DNA of 64,000 nt, taken from Streptomyces rimosus subsp. rimosus. GTDB lineage: Bacteria > Actinomycetota > Actinomycetes > Streptomycetales > Streptomycetaceae. Positions 25,263 to 33,039 of this stretch are shown here, piece by piece. The stretch is taken from contig NZ_JOCQ01000015.1 in NCBI RefSeq assembly GCF_000720725.1, forward strand, positions 1 through 64,000. The letters are read 5' to 3'. The position numbers were made by a program, and so were the translations under genes. Numbering within the stretch: position 1 is the stretch's first letter; each line of letters begins with the position of its first letter. The notes beneath the pieces were generated by a model. That model was not told where the DNA came from, searched no databases, and saw only the letters and a program-made list of their open reading frames with translations.

Positions 25263-25921
25263 CGCCCCGAGAATCCACGACCGCCCCCGCCCCCGCCGCC
25301 ATCGGTCTCCTCCTCGCCGACGACCACCCCGTCGTACGGGCCGGACTCCGCGCCGTCCTGGAGACCGAGCCGGATTTCGAGGTCGTCGCCGACGTGCCCA
25401 CGGCCGAGGAGGCCGTCGAGCGGGCCGCCCGCCCGGACGTCGACGTGGTCCTGATGGACCTCCAGTTCGGCGGCCGGATGCTGGGCTCACAGGCCACCGC
25501 GGCCATCACCGCCCGCGCGGGCGCCCCGCACGTCCTGGTCCTGACCACGTTCGACACCGACGCGGACATCCTCGCCGCCATCGAGGCCGGCGCCACCGGC
25601 TACCTCCTCAAGGACGCGCCGCCGGAGGAACTGGCCGCCGCCGTCCGCGCCGCCGCGGCCGGCAAGTCCGCCCTCGCCCCGACCATCGCGCTGCGCCTGA
25701 TGGACCGGATGCGGGCGCCCGCCGCGGCCCTGTCCCGCCGGGAGACCGAGGTGCTCCAGCTCGTCGCCGACGGCCTGTCCAACGCGGCGATCAGCAAGCA
25801 GCTCTTCCTCAGCCAGGCCACGGTCAAGTCCCACCTGGTGCACATCTACGCCAAGCTGGGCGTCGACTCCCGTACGGCGGCGGTCGCGGCGGCCACCGCG
25901 CGCGGGCTGATCCGCCGCTGA
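25259..25921 (+). CDS. Response regulator, NarL/LuxR family
   Basis: 220 residues from GTG 25259, overlapping the kinase stop as GTGA. Receiver domain: D21-D22, phosphoacceptor D67 in VVLMDLQF, T96/T97 and K118 (GYLLKDAPPEEL). The C-terminal LuxR-type helix-turn-helix is SRRETEVLQLVADGLSNAAISKQLFLSQATVKSHL. Translationally coupled to its kinase; likely targets are its own operon and the divergent ABC genes. A clear hairpin terminator follows. Confidence 0.95.
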   Translation: MTPRESTTAPAPAAIGLLLADDHPVVRAGLRAVLETEPDFEVVADVPTAEEAVERAARPDVDVVLMDLQFGGRMLGSQATAAITARAGAPHVLVLTTFDTDADILAAIEAGATGYLLKDAPPEELAAAVRAAAAGKSALAPTIALRLMDRMRAPAAALSRRETEVLQLVADGLSNAAISKQLFLSQATVKSHLVHIYAKLGVDSRTAAVAAATARGLIRR

Positions 25922-25938
25922 CCCGGCGCACCGGCCCG

Positions 25939-25963
25939 CCCGGCACCGGCTGTCGGTGCCGGG
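25939..25963 (+). terminator. Terminator after the response regulator
   Basis: CCCGGCACCG (25939-25948) and CGGTGCCGGG (25954-25963) form a perfect 10-bp stem with loop GCTGT, 18 bp after the stop codon. Confidence 0.82.
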
Positions 25964-26041
25964 TGCGAGAATCGTGCGCGTACGGACCGTGGAGCTCCGT
26001 ACGCGTACGGACGAAGTGATCGACGAGCAGGAGACTGACGC

Positions 26042-27445
26042 ATGGCACCGGCCCCGGGCATCCCCGACGCGATGGACCGACCGCACTTCATCGGCATCGG
26101 CGGCGCCGGGATGTCCGGCATTGCGAAGATCCTCACCCAGCGCGGCGCCCGGGTCGCGGGCAGCGACGCCAAGGAGTCGGCGACCGCCGGCGCCCTGCGC
26201 GGCCTCGGCGCCACGGTCCACATCGGCCACGCCGCCGCCCACCTCGCCGAGGACGCCACCAGCGTCGTCGTCTCCTCCGCCATCCGCGACGACAACCCGG
26301 AGCTGGCCGCGGCCCGCGAGCGCGGCATCCCCGTCGTGCACCGCTCCGACGCGCTCGCCTCCCTCATGGACGGCCTGCGCCCGATCGCCGTGGCCGGCAC
26401 CCACGGCAAGACGACCACCACCTCCATGCTGGCCGTCTCCCTCACCTCGCTGGGCCTGTCCCCGTCGTACGCGATCGGCGGCGACCTGGACGCCCCCGGC
26501 TCCAACGCCGAGCACGGCAGCGGCGAGATCTTCGTCGCCGAGGCGGACGAGAGCGACCGCAGCTTCCACAAGTACGCGCCCGAGGTCGCCATCGTCCTCA
26601 ACGTGGAGCTGGACCACCACGCCAACTACGCCTCGATGGACGAGATCTACGAGTCCTTCGAGACCTTCGCCGCCCGCATCCGCCCCGGCGGCACCCTCGT
26701 GATCTCCGCCGACCACCCCGGCGCCCGCGAGCTGACCTCCCGCCTCACCGGCCGCCTGGACATCGACATCGTCACGTACGGCGAGGCCGAGGACGCCGAC
26801 GTACGGGTCCTCAAGATCAACCAGCGCGGGCTGACCAGCGAGGTCACCGTCGCCCTCGCGAACGGCAAGGTCCTCACCTTCACCGTCTCGGTGCCCGGCC
26901 GCCACTACGCCCTGAACGCCGTCGCCGCCCTCGCCGCCGGCACCGCGCTCGGCCTCCCGCCGCACAACCTGGCCTCCGCACTCGGCACGTACACCGGCGT
27001 CAAGCGCCGCCTCCAGCTCCAGGGGGAGGCCGCCGGCGTCCAGGTCATCGACTCCTACGCCCACCACCCCACCGAGATGACCGCCGACCTGGAGGCCATC
27101 CGCGGCGCCGCGGCCGGCTCCCGCGTCCTGGTCGTCTTCCAGCCGCACCTCTTCTCCCGCACCCAGGAACTGGGCAAGGAGATGGGCGAGGCGCTCGCCC
27201 TCGCCGACGCCTCCGTCGTCCTCGACATCTACCCGGCCCGCGAGGACCCGATCCCCGGCATCACCAGTGCCCTGATCATCGACGCGGCCCAGGCCGCGGG
27301 CGCCCGGGTGACCGCCGAACCGGACAAGTCCGCCGTCCCTGAGGTCGTGGCAGGAATGGCACGGCCGGGCGACCTTGTTCTCACCATGGGCGCGGGCGAC
27401 GTGACGGAACTGGGCCCGCAGATCCTCGCGCGCCTGCAGAGCTGA
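26042..27445 (+). CDS. murC: UDP-N-acetylmuramate--L-alanine ligase
   Basis: 467 residues; GGAGACTGACGC precedes ATG 26042. N-terminal UDP-binding Rossmann part HFIGIGGAGMSGIA (15-28), ATP-binding loop GTHGKTTT (119-126), central-domain EADESDRSF, and the C-terminal Mur domain with IDSYAHHPTEM and VFQPHLFSRT. It adds L-alanine to UDP-MurNAc, the first step of the peptidoglycan stem peptide. In most bacteria murC sits in the dcw cluster; in Streptomyces it stands apart, beside msrB, as here. Confidence 0.97.
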   Translation: MAPAPGIPDAMDRPHFIGIGGAGMSGIAKILTQRGARVAGSDAKESATAGALRGLGATVHIGHAAAHLAEDATSVVVSSAIRDDNPELAAARERGIPVVHRSDALASLMDGLRPIAVAGTHGKTTTTSMLAVSLTSLGLSPSYAIGGDLDAPGSNAEHGSGEIFVAEADESDRSFHKYAPEVAIVLNVELDHHANYASMDEIYESFETFAARIRPGGTLVISADHPGARELTSRLTGRLDIDIVTYGEAEDADVRVLKINQRGLTSEVTVALANGKVLTFTVSVPGRHYALNAVAALAAGTALGLPPHNLASALGTYTGVKRRLQLQGEAAGVQVIDSYAHHPTEMTADLEAIRGAAAGSRVLVVFQPHLFSRTQELGKEMGEALALADASVVLDIYPAREDPIPGITSALIIDAAQAAGARVTAEPDKSAVPEVVAGMARPGDLVLTMGAGDVTELGPQILARLQS

Positions 27446-27464
27446 CCTGAGGAAGAGGGACCGT

Positions 27465-27872
27465 ATGCCGTACGAGATCGACAAGCCGGACGAGCAGTGG
27501 CGCGCCGAGCTGACCCCGCAGGAGTACCAGGTCCTGCGCCAGGGCGGCACGGAGCCCGCGTTCGTCGGTGAGTACACCGACACGAAGACGGCGGGCGTCT
27601 ACTCCTGCCGCGCCTGCGGCGCCGAACTGTTCCGCTCGGAGACCAAGTTCGAGAGCCACTGCGGCTGGCCGTCCTTCTACGACCCCAAGGACACCGACGC
27701 CGTGGAACTCCTCCAGGACCGCTCCCACGGCATGGTCCGCACGGAAGTCCGCTGCGCCCGCTGCGGCTCCCACCTCGGCCACGTCTTCGAGGGCGAGGGT
27801 TACCCGACCCCGACCGATCAGCGGTACTGCATCAACTCGATTTCGGTGCGGCTTACGCCGGACGGGGGCTGA
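27465..27872 (+). CDS. msrB: Peptide-methionine (R)-S-oxide reductase
   Basis: 135 residues, 19 bp after murC with GAGGAAGAGGGA upstream. Zinc site C48-x2-C51 and C97-x2-C100, resolving-type C66 in HCGWPSF, and catalytic C122 in RYCINSIS. It repairs methionine-R-sulfoxide in proteins with thioredoxin. Complete and typical in length; the short spacing suggests co-transcription with murC. Confidence 0.97.
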   Translation: MPYEIDKPDEQWRAELTPQEYQVLRQGGTEPAFVGEYTDTKTAGVYSCRACGAELFRSETKFESHCGWPSFYDPKDTDAVELLQDRSHGMVRTEVRCARCGSHLGHVFEGEGYPTPTDQRYCINSISVRLTPDGG

Positions 27873-27960
27873 CGGACCGCGTCCGCCTGGGCGCAGGGGC
27901 CGGTACGCATCATTGCCGGCACCTGCGGCCCCGCGTTCACGCCGGTGATCGGCGAACTTC

Positions 27961-27989
27961 GGGACAGCCGACCGCACGATCCGTAGGGT
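27961..27989 (+). promoter_or_regulatory. Candidate promoter for the amyloid-motif gene pair
   Basis: GGGACA (27961-27966, four of six matches to TTGACA), a 17-bp spacer, and TAGGGT (27984-27989), a good Streptomyces -10. The next start codon is at 28028 behind an AAGGAGGGGG ribosome site, so the pair can be transcribed independently of murC-msrB. Confidence 0.5.
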
Positions 27990-28027
27990 GATACGGAATT
28001 GCCGCGCAAGGAGGGGGCCGGGGGAAG

Positions 28028-29524
28028 ATGGTGCACAGGCAATTGCCTCCGCTGCCCAGGTACCGTAAGGACGCGGTGACCCGGCGCCTCTGCGCCGCTG
28101 TCCATCTGGACGAAGACTTCGCCCGGCAGGTGCGCGAGGAATTCGTCGAAGACGGGATGAAGGCTCACGGACTGTCGCTGGGCATCAACCTCGTCGCCGT
28201 GGTACGGCACGCCCGGGTGGCGGCCGAGCGCATGGACGTCCGCGACCGCCAGCTGGGCTGGCTCTTCGCGGCGCTGTGTACGGCGGTGTTCCTGTGGTTC
28301 TACGGGCTGGTCAGCGGTGGATCCGTTGTGGCCGCATCCGGTTGCTACGCGGTTTTCGCCGTGCTGGGAGCCGCTTGGTGGCTGGTCCACCGGGCGGAGG
28401 CGAAGGCCAGGGCCGCCGCCCTCGACGTCTTCGAGTCCGCCGAGGCCCCGGAGAAGCTGGCGCCGCCGGTGGCGTCCGAGGTGGAGACCAGGCTTCAGGA
28501 ACTGCAGCAGAAGCGGACGAACTTCGTGCCGTACGCGGCCGATGCCGAGCGCACCACGCCCTTCGTGGGCAGCGGCAAGAAGATCAAAGAAGCGGTCTGG
28601 CAGCCCATCGACGTCAGCCGCCCGGCTGTTTCCCCCACCGGCGGCAAGCTGACCATCAAGCCCTTCGACGCCGTGGCGCTGCACACCTACGTCGCGAACG
28701 AGATGGCCCACATCGCCGGCCTGGAAGGCCTGCGGGCCAAGAACCGGCTCTACGTTCTGGGCACCCACGTCTGGCAGCTGGGACCGGAGGCGCTTCCGGA
28801 CCCGCTCGGCCGGCCCCGCGCCCAGGTGCCGAAGCAGCTCGTACAGGCCGGTCTCGCCCAGCCCGGAGCCGGTATGCGTACGTACCTGAGCCTGGAACGG
28901 GTCGGTGAGGGCGGCCGGGTCGTGGTGTCGATGCATCTGCGGGCCCGGCTGCACCACCCCAGCCTGACCTGGGAGGTCGCGGCGTACGCGATCCCGCCGG
29001 TGCACCGGCGTCATGCGCGGGTGGATTACCTGCCGCGCGACGGATTCCAGCAGTGGTGGAGCCTGATGCGGTTCGCGACCGGGCGAACCTGGCCTGCGCT
29101 GCGCGGAGCGATCGGCCGCAACCACCGGCGCGGCTCCGCGGCGAACCGCCGCGCCCGGCAGCTGGAGAACATGCGCAAGGAGATCAGCAAGCGCCACGCG
29201 GTGTACGACTACGGAGCCGACGGCAGTCTGCGGGACCGCGTGTCCGACTGGGGCGAGATGGGCCACTCGGACCGTACGGACTCCCAGGACTTCCTGCACC
29301 GGCTGCAACAGGGCGTGCTGACCGCGACGGAGCGGTTCCTCAAGGACCACAACGTCGACACCAGCTCCTTCGACCAGGCGCAGCAGGTCATCAACATGCA
29401 GACCTACAACTTCTCCGGAGACATCACCGGGGCGAGCAACTTCGGCAACAACGGTCAGATCAACATCGGGCAGGGACCGCAGCCCGGCCCGGCCGGCGGC
29501 GGGCCCGCCGCCGGCCGGCCCTGA
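28028..29524 (+). CDS. Two-TM protein with C-terminal amyloid-like motif
   Basis: 498 residues, not assignable to a named family by eye. Residues 1-75 are a charged cytoplasmic head; TM helices lie at about 77-95 and 99-120. The next 300 residues are soluble and mixed, with an Arg-rich helix (RNHRRGSAANRRARQLENMRKE) near 375. The last 40 residues hold the motif NFSGDITGASNFGNNGQINIG, then a Gly/Pro tail. The same motif begins the next protein, 30 bp downstream. Short Gly/Asn motifs shared between a membrane or effector protein and an adaptor are the hallmark of bacterial amyloid signalling. I infer that this is the membrane component of such a pair, possibly the executor. Confidence 0.8.
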   Translation: MVHRQLPPLPRYRKDAVTRRLCAAVHLDEDFARQVREEFVEDGMKAHGLSLGINLVAVVRHARVAAERMDVRDRQLGWLFAALCTAVFLWFYGLVSGGSVVAASGCYAVFAVLGAAWWLVHRAEAKARAAALDVFESAEAPEKLAPPVASEVETRLQELQQKRTNFVPYAADAERTTPFVGSGKKIKEAVWQPIDVSRPAVSPTGGKLTIKPFDAVALHTYVANEMAHIAGLEGLRAKNRLYVLGTHVWQLGPEALPDPLGRPRAQVPKQLVQAGLAQPGAGMRTYLSLERVGEGGRVVVSMHLRARLHHPSLTWEVAAYAIPPVHRRHARVDYLPRDGFQQWWSLMRFATGRTWPALRGAIGRNHRRGSAANRRARQLENMRKEISKRHAVYDYGADGSLRDRVSDWGEMGHSDRTDSQDFLHRLQQGVLTATERFLKDHNVDTSSFDQAQQVINMQTYNFSGDITGASNFGNNGQINIGQGPQPGPAGGGPAAGRP

Positions 29525-29553
29525 CCGTGTCCGGTACGACGACGGGAGCACCC

Positions 29554-29883
29554 ATGAGCACGTTCAACTTCCACGGCCAGGTCTCCGGCCCGAGCAACTT
29601 CGGTGATGGCGGGAAGATCGAGATCCACCATCACGGGACGGACCCGGCCGAGGCCCTGCGGCTGGCGGCGGAACTGGTGAACCACCTGCGGACGGAGGGG
29701 CAGCCAGCACTCGTCGCACAGGCGGAAGAGGTGCGGGGAGAGCTGGAGCAGGCCCGGCAGGAGCAGCGGCCCGCCGACCGGGGGAGGATCAGGCGGGCCC
29801 TGGAGACCATCTCCCTGGGGCTGGCCACCGGCAGCAGCGGGCTGGCGCTCGCCCAGTCGCTGGGGCACGTGGTGGGCCTGTGA
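29554..29883 (+). CDS. Small helical protein with N-terminal amyloid-like motif
   Basis: 109 residues from ATG 29554, with GGGAGCACCC directly upstream. Residues 4-24 (NFHGQVSGPSNFG then DGGKIEI) repeat the C-terminal motif of the upstream membrane protein with 13 identities in 21. Residues 31-106 are predicted helical: an amphipathic Ala/Leu/Glu helix pair (PAEALRLAAELVNHLR, AEEVRGELEQARQEQ) and a hydrophobic C-terminal helix (SLGLATGSSGLALAQSLGHV). A motif at one end of a small helical domain beside the same motif on a membrane protein suggests templated assembly between them. Its stop is 28 bp from the stop of the converging kinase gene. Function unproven. Confidence 0.82.
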   Translation: MSTFNFHGQVSGPSNFGDGGKIEIHHHGTDPAEALRLAAELVNHLRTEGQPALVAQAEEVRGELEQARQEQRPADRGRIRRALETISLGLATGSSGLALAQSLGHVVGL

Positions 29884-29911
29884 CCGGAGTGCACGCGCCC
29901 GCTGCCGCTGC

Positions 29912-31243
29912 TCACTTCGCCCGGACGGTGAGCCGCGCCCCCTGGAGATCCAGCTCCAGGCCGGAACGCAGCGGCACGGTCTGACCCGGGGCGATCTGCT
30001 GCGTCGTGCCGTCGGACCGGGTCCCGGTCCAAGCGGTCCCCGAACGGTTGGCGAGCCCGAACTTCCCGGGCTTCTGCGGGTGTTCGATCAGTTCCGCCAG
30101 TACCGAACCGTCGCTGTAGTCGTGCCGGACAGGCTCAGGCTCCAGATGGTGGGCGTGCACCCGTGCGGTGCGGTGCAGCCGCAGGTGGCGCTCCGCACGC
30201 GGCGGGGGAGTCACGACAATCAGCCGGGGCGGCAGCAGCAGGGTGCTGCCGCAGGACCAGCAGGTGCCGGCGGTGGTCTCCTCCGGCTGCGTCATGTTCT
30301 GACGTCCGCAGTCCGCACAGTCGACGACCGCGTCGAGTACGGCGCGCAGCGCGTCCCGCCACTGCGACTCGCGGACCCGCGCCGCCGGGTCGCGCAGACC
30401 GACTGTGAAGTTGTGCGTGAAAAGGTCCCGCAGGATCTTCGGAGCAACGTCCCAGGTGGCGAGTACGGTGCTCTGCTCCACGGGGTCGGGAGCGTTCGCG
30501 TCGTCCTCGGGGTCGAAGACGAACAACGGGTGCTTGCCGTACAGCGCCTTTTCCGCCGGCTCGTCGAGACAGTGGATGAGCAGCTCCCGGCGTCCCTGCA
30601 GCGGGTGATGGTTCATCAGGAACATGAACAGCAGCACCGAGAGGGAATACAGGTCGCTCTGCGTACCGGGGCGGGCTCCCGGGTCGCCCCGTACCAGCTC
30701 GGGGGCCATGAACGCCATCGTCCCGGAGATGCCGCTGCTGTCCCCCTCCACCACGGCGTTGTCGTTGTCGCACACCAGGACGTCGCCGGTGGCCGGGTCG
30801 AAAAGCACGTTGCCCCAGGAGATGTCCCGGTAGGCGATGCCGCGGGAATGCAGCGTCTGATATGCCTCCACGGTGTAGAGACAGGCGGTCAGCAGCGCTC
30901 GCGGGGTGGTGCGCAACTTCCGCTGGAACAGTGTCGGCAAGCCCTGGAAACGGTCCGGGCGGAGGTCCATCACATAGCCGAACGCCGTCGGGCTGCCCTC
31001 GACGTACGCCGTCGGCCACAGGAAGCGGTCGTCGTCGAAGCCGCGGGACACCAGCTCCTGAACGATGCTCCGCTGCTCCGGTGTCGCGCACGGCGGGTAG
31101 TACCACTTCAGCGCCCGGTCACCGCCCGAGGTCCGTACTCGGTAGACCTCGCCCTGGCCACCCGACGCGATCAGCTTGACGACTTCGATCTCTTCTCCGT
31201 CGTCGGCGGTCAGGCGCTGACCGTCGTCCAGCATGCCGCTCAT
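29912..31243 (-). CDS. Ser/Thr protein kinase with zinc ribbon (TerY-P-like triad)
   Basis: 443 residues from ATG 31243. Kinase domain about 20-300: glycine loop ASGGQGEVY, K46 in ALKWYY, catalytic loop YRDISWGNVL (D140, N145; the usual H is Y), metal-binding loop CDNDNA in place of DFG, and MAPEL (179-183). A zinc ribbon with C309, C312, C328 and C331 follows. The final 100 residues are beta-rich and FHA-like (KFGLANRSGTAW, GQTVPLRSGLELDLQGARLTV). A kinase with zinc ribbon, followed upstream in the operon by PP2C and vWA proteins, is the composition of the TerY-P triad described in Ter-type stress systems. Last gene of the leftward operon, 10 bp after PP2C. Confidence 0.9.
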   Translation of the reverse strand: MSGMLDDGQRLTADDGEEIEVVKLIASGGQGEVYRVRTSGGDRALKWYYPPCATPEQRSIVQELVSRGFDDDRFLWPTAYVEGSPTAFGYVMDLRPDRFQGLPTLFQRKLRTTPRALLTACLYTVEAYQTLHSRGIAYRDISWGNVLFDPATGDVLVCDNDNAVVEGDSSGISGTMAFMAPELVRGDPGARPGTQSDLYSLSVLLFMFLMNHHPLQGRRELLIHCLDEPAEKALYGKHPLFVFDPEDDANAPDPVEQSTVLATWDVAPKILRDLFTHNFTVGLRDPAARVRESQWRDALRAVLDAVVDCADCGRQNMTQPEETTAGTCWSCGSTLLLPPRLIVVTPPPRAERHLRLHRTARVHAHHLEPEPVRHDYSDGSVLAELIEHPQKPGKFGLANRSGTAWTGTRSDGTTQQIAPGQTVPLRSGLELDLQGARLTVRAK

Positions 31244-31253
31244 GATGTGTCCG

Positions 31254-32120
31254 TCACTCCTTGATCGCGTGATGGTGCGGGGGCCGGTATCCGGCCGCCA
31301 TGGTGGTGTCGTCGCCGGAGTGCCGCGCCGCTTGCCGCAGCCATTGCGGGAGGACGGCGCGCACCTCCTTCGCGCCCTCGTCCACGAGCCGCCGGTCCAG
31401 GCCGGCCATGAACCGGGGGAACCCCTCGGAGGAGGCGAAGCTCTTGGAGAGCCCGTCGGTCGAGAGCGTGATGAGCCTCGGCATACGGTCCGGACCGACC
31501 ACCGGGGACCAGTGCACACGCATCAGGCTCCAGGCCCGGTGGCTGCACATCGACTCCGTCTCGTCACCGAGGTCCGTTTCGGCGGGCGCCAGCGGAAAGC
31601 CGATGCGGCCGTCCCGCTCGACGACGGCCAGTTCCCCGTCGCCGAGCTGCCAGGCCACGAACAATTGCGGTGTCAGCAGCGCGCCGATGAGCGTGGTCCC
31701 GTACAGCAGCAGTTTCTCCGCGTCGGCGGTGTCGGGCGGTGGCGTACCGGCCCCGCTGCGCTTCCGCATCCGGTCCCAGTGCCCGAGCACGTCCTGCTGC
31801 CATGCCGCGACGAGCCGGCGCGGCATGTCGTGCTGCGCGTAGTTCATCAGCCGGCTGAGGCCGCCACGCGACTCCTCCCGGACCAGCGACCGGGCGAACC
31901 CGGCGAACTCCCGTGCGTGCCCCGCGAAGAGAGCCACCGCGCGTCGTGCCCCGACATCGCTGCGGGCGTGCCGGGCAGCTCCGTGGCCGTCCGCCACCGC
32001 CAGGACCAGCGGATCCTCGGTGCTGCCCTGGCCTTCGGCCGTGCCGTAGTCCTGGTTGAGTTTTTTGTTGATTCCCTGGACGCTCTCGCTGAACGTCTCC
32101 CAGTGCGGTGTGCTCACCAC
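31254..32120 (-). CDS. PP2C-type protein phosphatase
   Basis: 288 residues. Metal-binding D24 in LNQDYG, D44-G-H-G in VADGHGAA, later LSTDGLSKSF and GDDTTMAAGY supply the other two aspartates of the two-metal centre, so the enzyme should be active. It is a minimal, soluble catalytic domain without sensor regions. GTG 32120 and GTG 32117 are both possible starts and overlap the stop of the vWA gene (GTGGTGA). Probably reverses phosphorylation by the kinase encoded next, with the vWA protein as the third partner of the triad. Confidence 0.93.
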   Translation of the reverse strand: MVSTPHWETFSESVQGINKKLNQDYGTAEGQGSTEDPLVLAVADGHGAARHARSDVGARRAVALFAGHAREFAGFARSLVREESRGGLSRLMNYAQHDMPRRLVAAWQQDVLGHWDRMRKRSGAGTPPPDTADAEKLLLYGTTLIGALLTPQLFVAWQLGDGELAVVERDGRIGFPLAPAETDLGDETESMCSHRAWSLMRVHWSPVVGPDRMPRLITLSTDGLSKSFASSEGFPRFMAGLDRRLVDEGAKEVRAVLPQWLRQAARHSGDDTTMAAGYRPPHHHAIKE

Positions 32121-32797
32121 ACGTCGTCATCGTCGTCGAGCACCGGCGGGGCGTAGGGAGGCTGCTTCGTCAGAGCGTCCGAGCTGCCCGCCACCGGCTG
32201 CGAGGCGGCTTTGACCGCGGCAGTCGAAGCCCATCGGATGGCGGCGGCAAGCTGCTTGGGGCTGTTGGCGTCCAGCGGCTGCAGCTCCGGATTGCCGAGG
32301 AATTCCCGCAGCACACTGCGGTCGGCGTCCTCCCCGATGGCGATGGCCACCCGCACCGCCTTCTTGCCCCAGGCCGTGGCGTCGACGGCTCTCAGCCCGG
32401 CCTTCCAGTCGTCGGTCGGCACGCCGTCCGAGACCAGCGCCAGCACCGGCTTGAGCGCGCGTGTCGGCATCGGCGGCGTCTGGAGCTCACGCGAGACGAC
32501 GTGCAATGCCTCGCCCAGGTTCGTCATGCCGTCCACCTGGACGTCCTGCCAGGTGAAGTCGTCGATCGGGACGGGATCCTTGTGGTGCCACTGCGCGGTG
32601 GTCGAGAACGTGAGGGTGCGCAGCAGCAGCTGTGCCGCCGGGTTGTCGTGCGCCACCGACTTCATCTCCGGGATCGCCTCCCGGATCGCGTAGTTGAGCT
32701 GGCCGATCTTCTTTCCCTGCATGGAGTAGGAACAATCCAGCAGCCAGATGAAATGGACCGGGCGGTTCGCCATCGGTCCGCCGGGGATGTCACTCAC
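32114..32797 (-). CDS. vWA-domain protein (TerY-like)
   Basis: 227 residues from GTG 32797, chosen because GGAGGACAGC lies 7 bases upstream; ATG 32812 has no such site. A single von Willebrand A domain with a complete metal-ion-dependent adhesion site: D21-C-S23-Y-S25, T92 in GMTNLG and D124 in LVSDG. The C-terminal 30 residues are disordered and end in an acidic DDDDDVW. TerY-type vWA proteins are thought to be metal-gated scaffolds for the kinase/phosphatase pair. It overlaps the phosphatase start by 7 bases. Confidence 0.93.
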   Translation of the reverse strand: MSDIPGGPMANRPVHFIWLLDCSYSMQGKKIGQLNYAIREAIPEMKSVAHDNPAAQLLLRTLTFSTTAQWHHKDPVPIDDFTWQDVQVDGMTNLGEALHVVSRELQTPPMPTRALKPVLALVSDGVPTDDWKAGLRAVDATAWGKKAVRVAIAIGEDADRSVLREFLGNPELQPLDANSPKQLAAAIRWASTAAVKAASQPVAGSSDALTKQPPYAPPVLDDDDDVW

Positions 32798-32841
32798 TTT
32801 GCTGTCCTCCATCGGTTCGTCTCGGTGGGGCCTCGGGTGTG

Positions 32842-32976
32842 TCAGAGCGGCCCGATCCCTGTCAGTGCGCACAGGAGCGTCGCACCGAGCGCGAGGGCGG
32901 TGAGCACCGCCGCGGTGATGAACAAGCCCAGCAGCAACCGCCGGTGACGTGCGATATGCGGTGTCACAACAGGCAC
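32842..32976 (-). CDS. 44-residue single-TM protein
   Basis: A short leftward frame filling the 242-bp space between the second GTPase gene and the vWA gene. From GTG 32976 it reads a basic start (PHIARHRR, residues 6-13), one strongly hydrophobic helix from about 14 to 38 (LLLGLFITAAVLTALALGAT), and a short tail ending IGPL. GAAGAGG lies about 12 bases upstream. The positive-inside arrangement and the operon position support a real membrane peptide. No homology can be claimed at this length. Confidence 0.6.
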   Translation of the reverse strand: MPVVTPHIARHRRLLLGLFITAAVLTALALGATLLCALTGIGPL

Positions 32977-33039
32977 TTCGATCTCGACCTCTTCTCTTCC
33001 GTTCCCTGTCCGTGCCGGTGACCTGCCGGCCCGGGAAGT

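Noticed and set aside
25487..27583. 698-codon leftward frame opposite murC
   Set aside because: Antisense of murC and the response regulator; Val/Gly/Asp-rich shadow without any domain.
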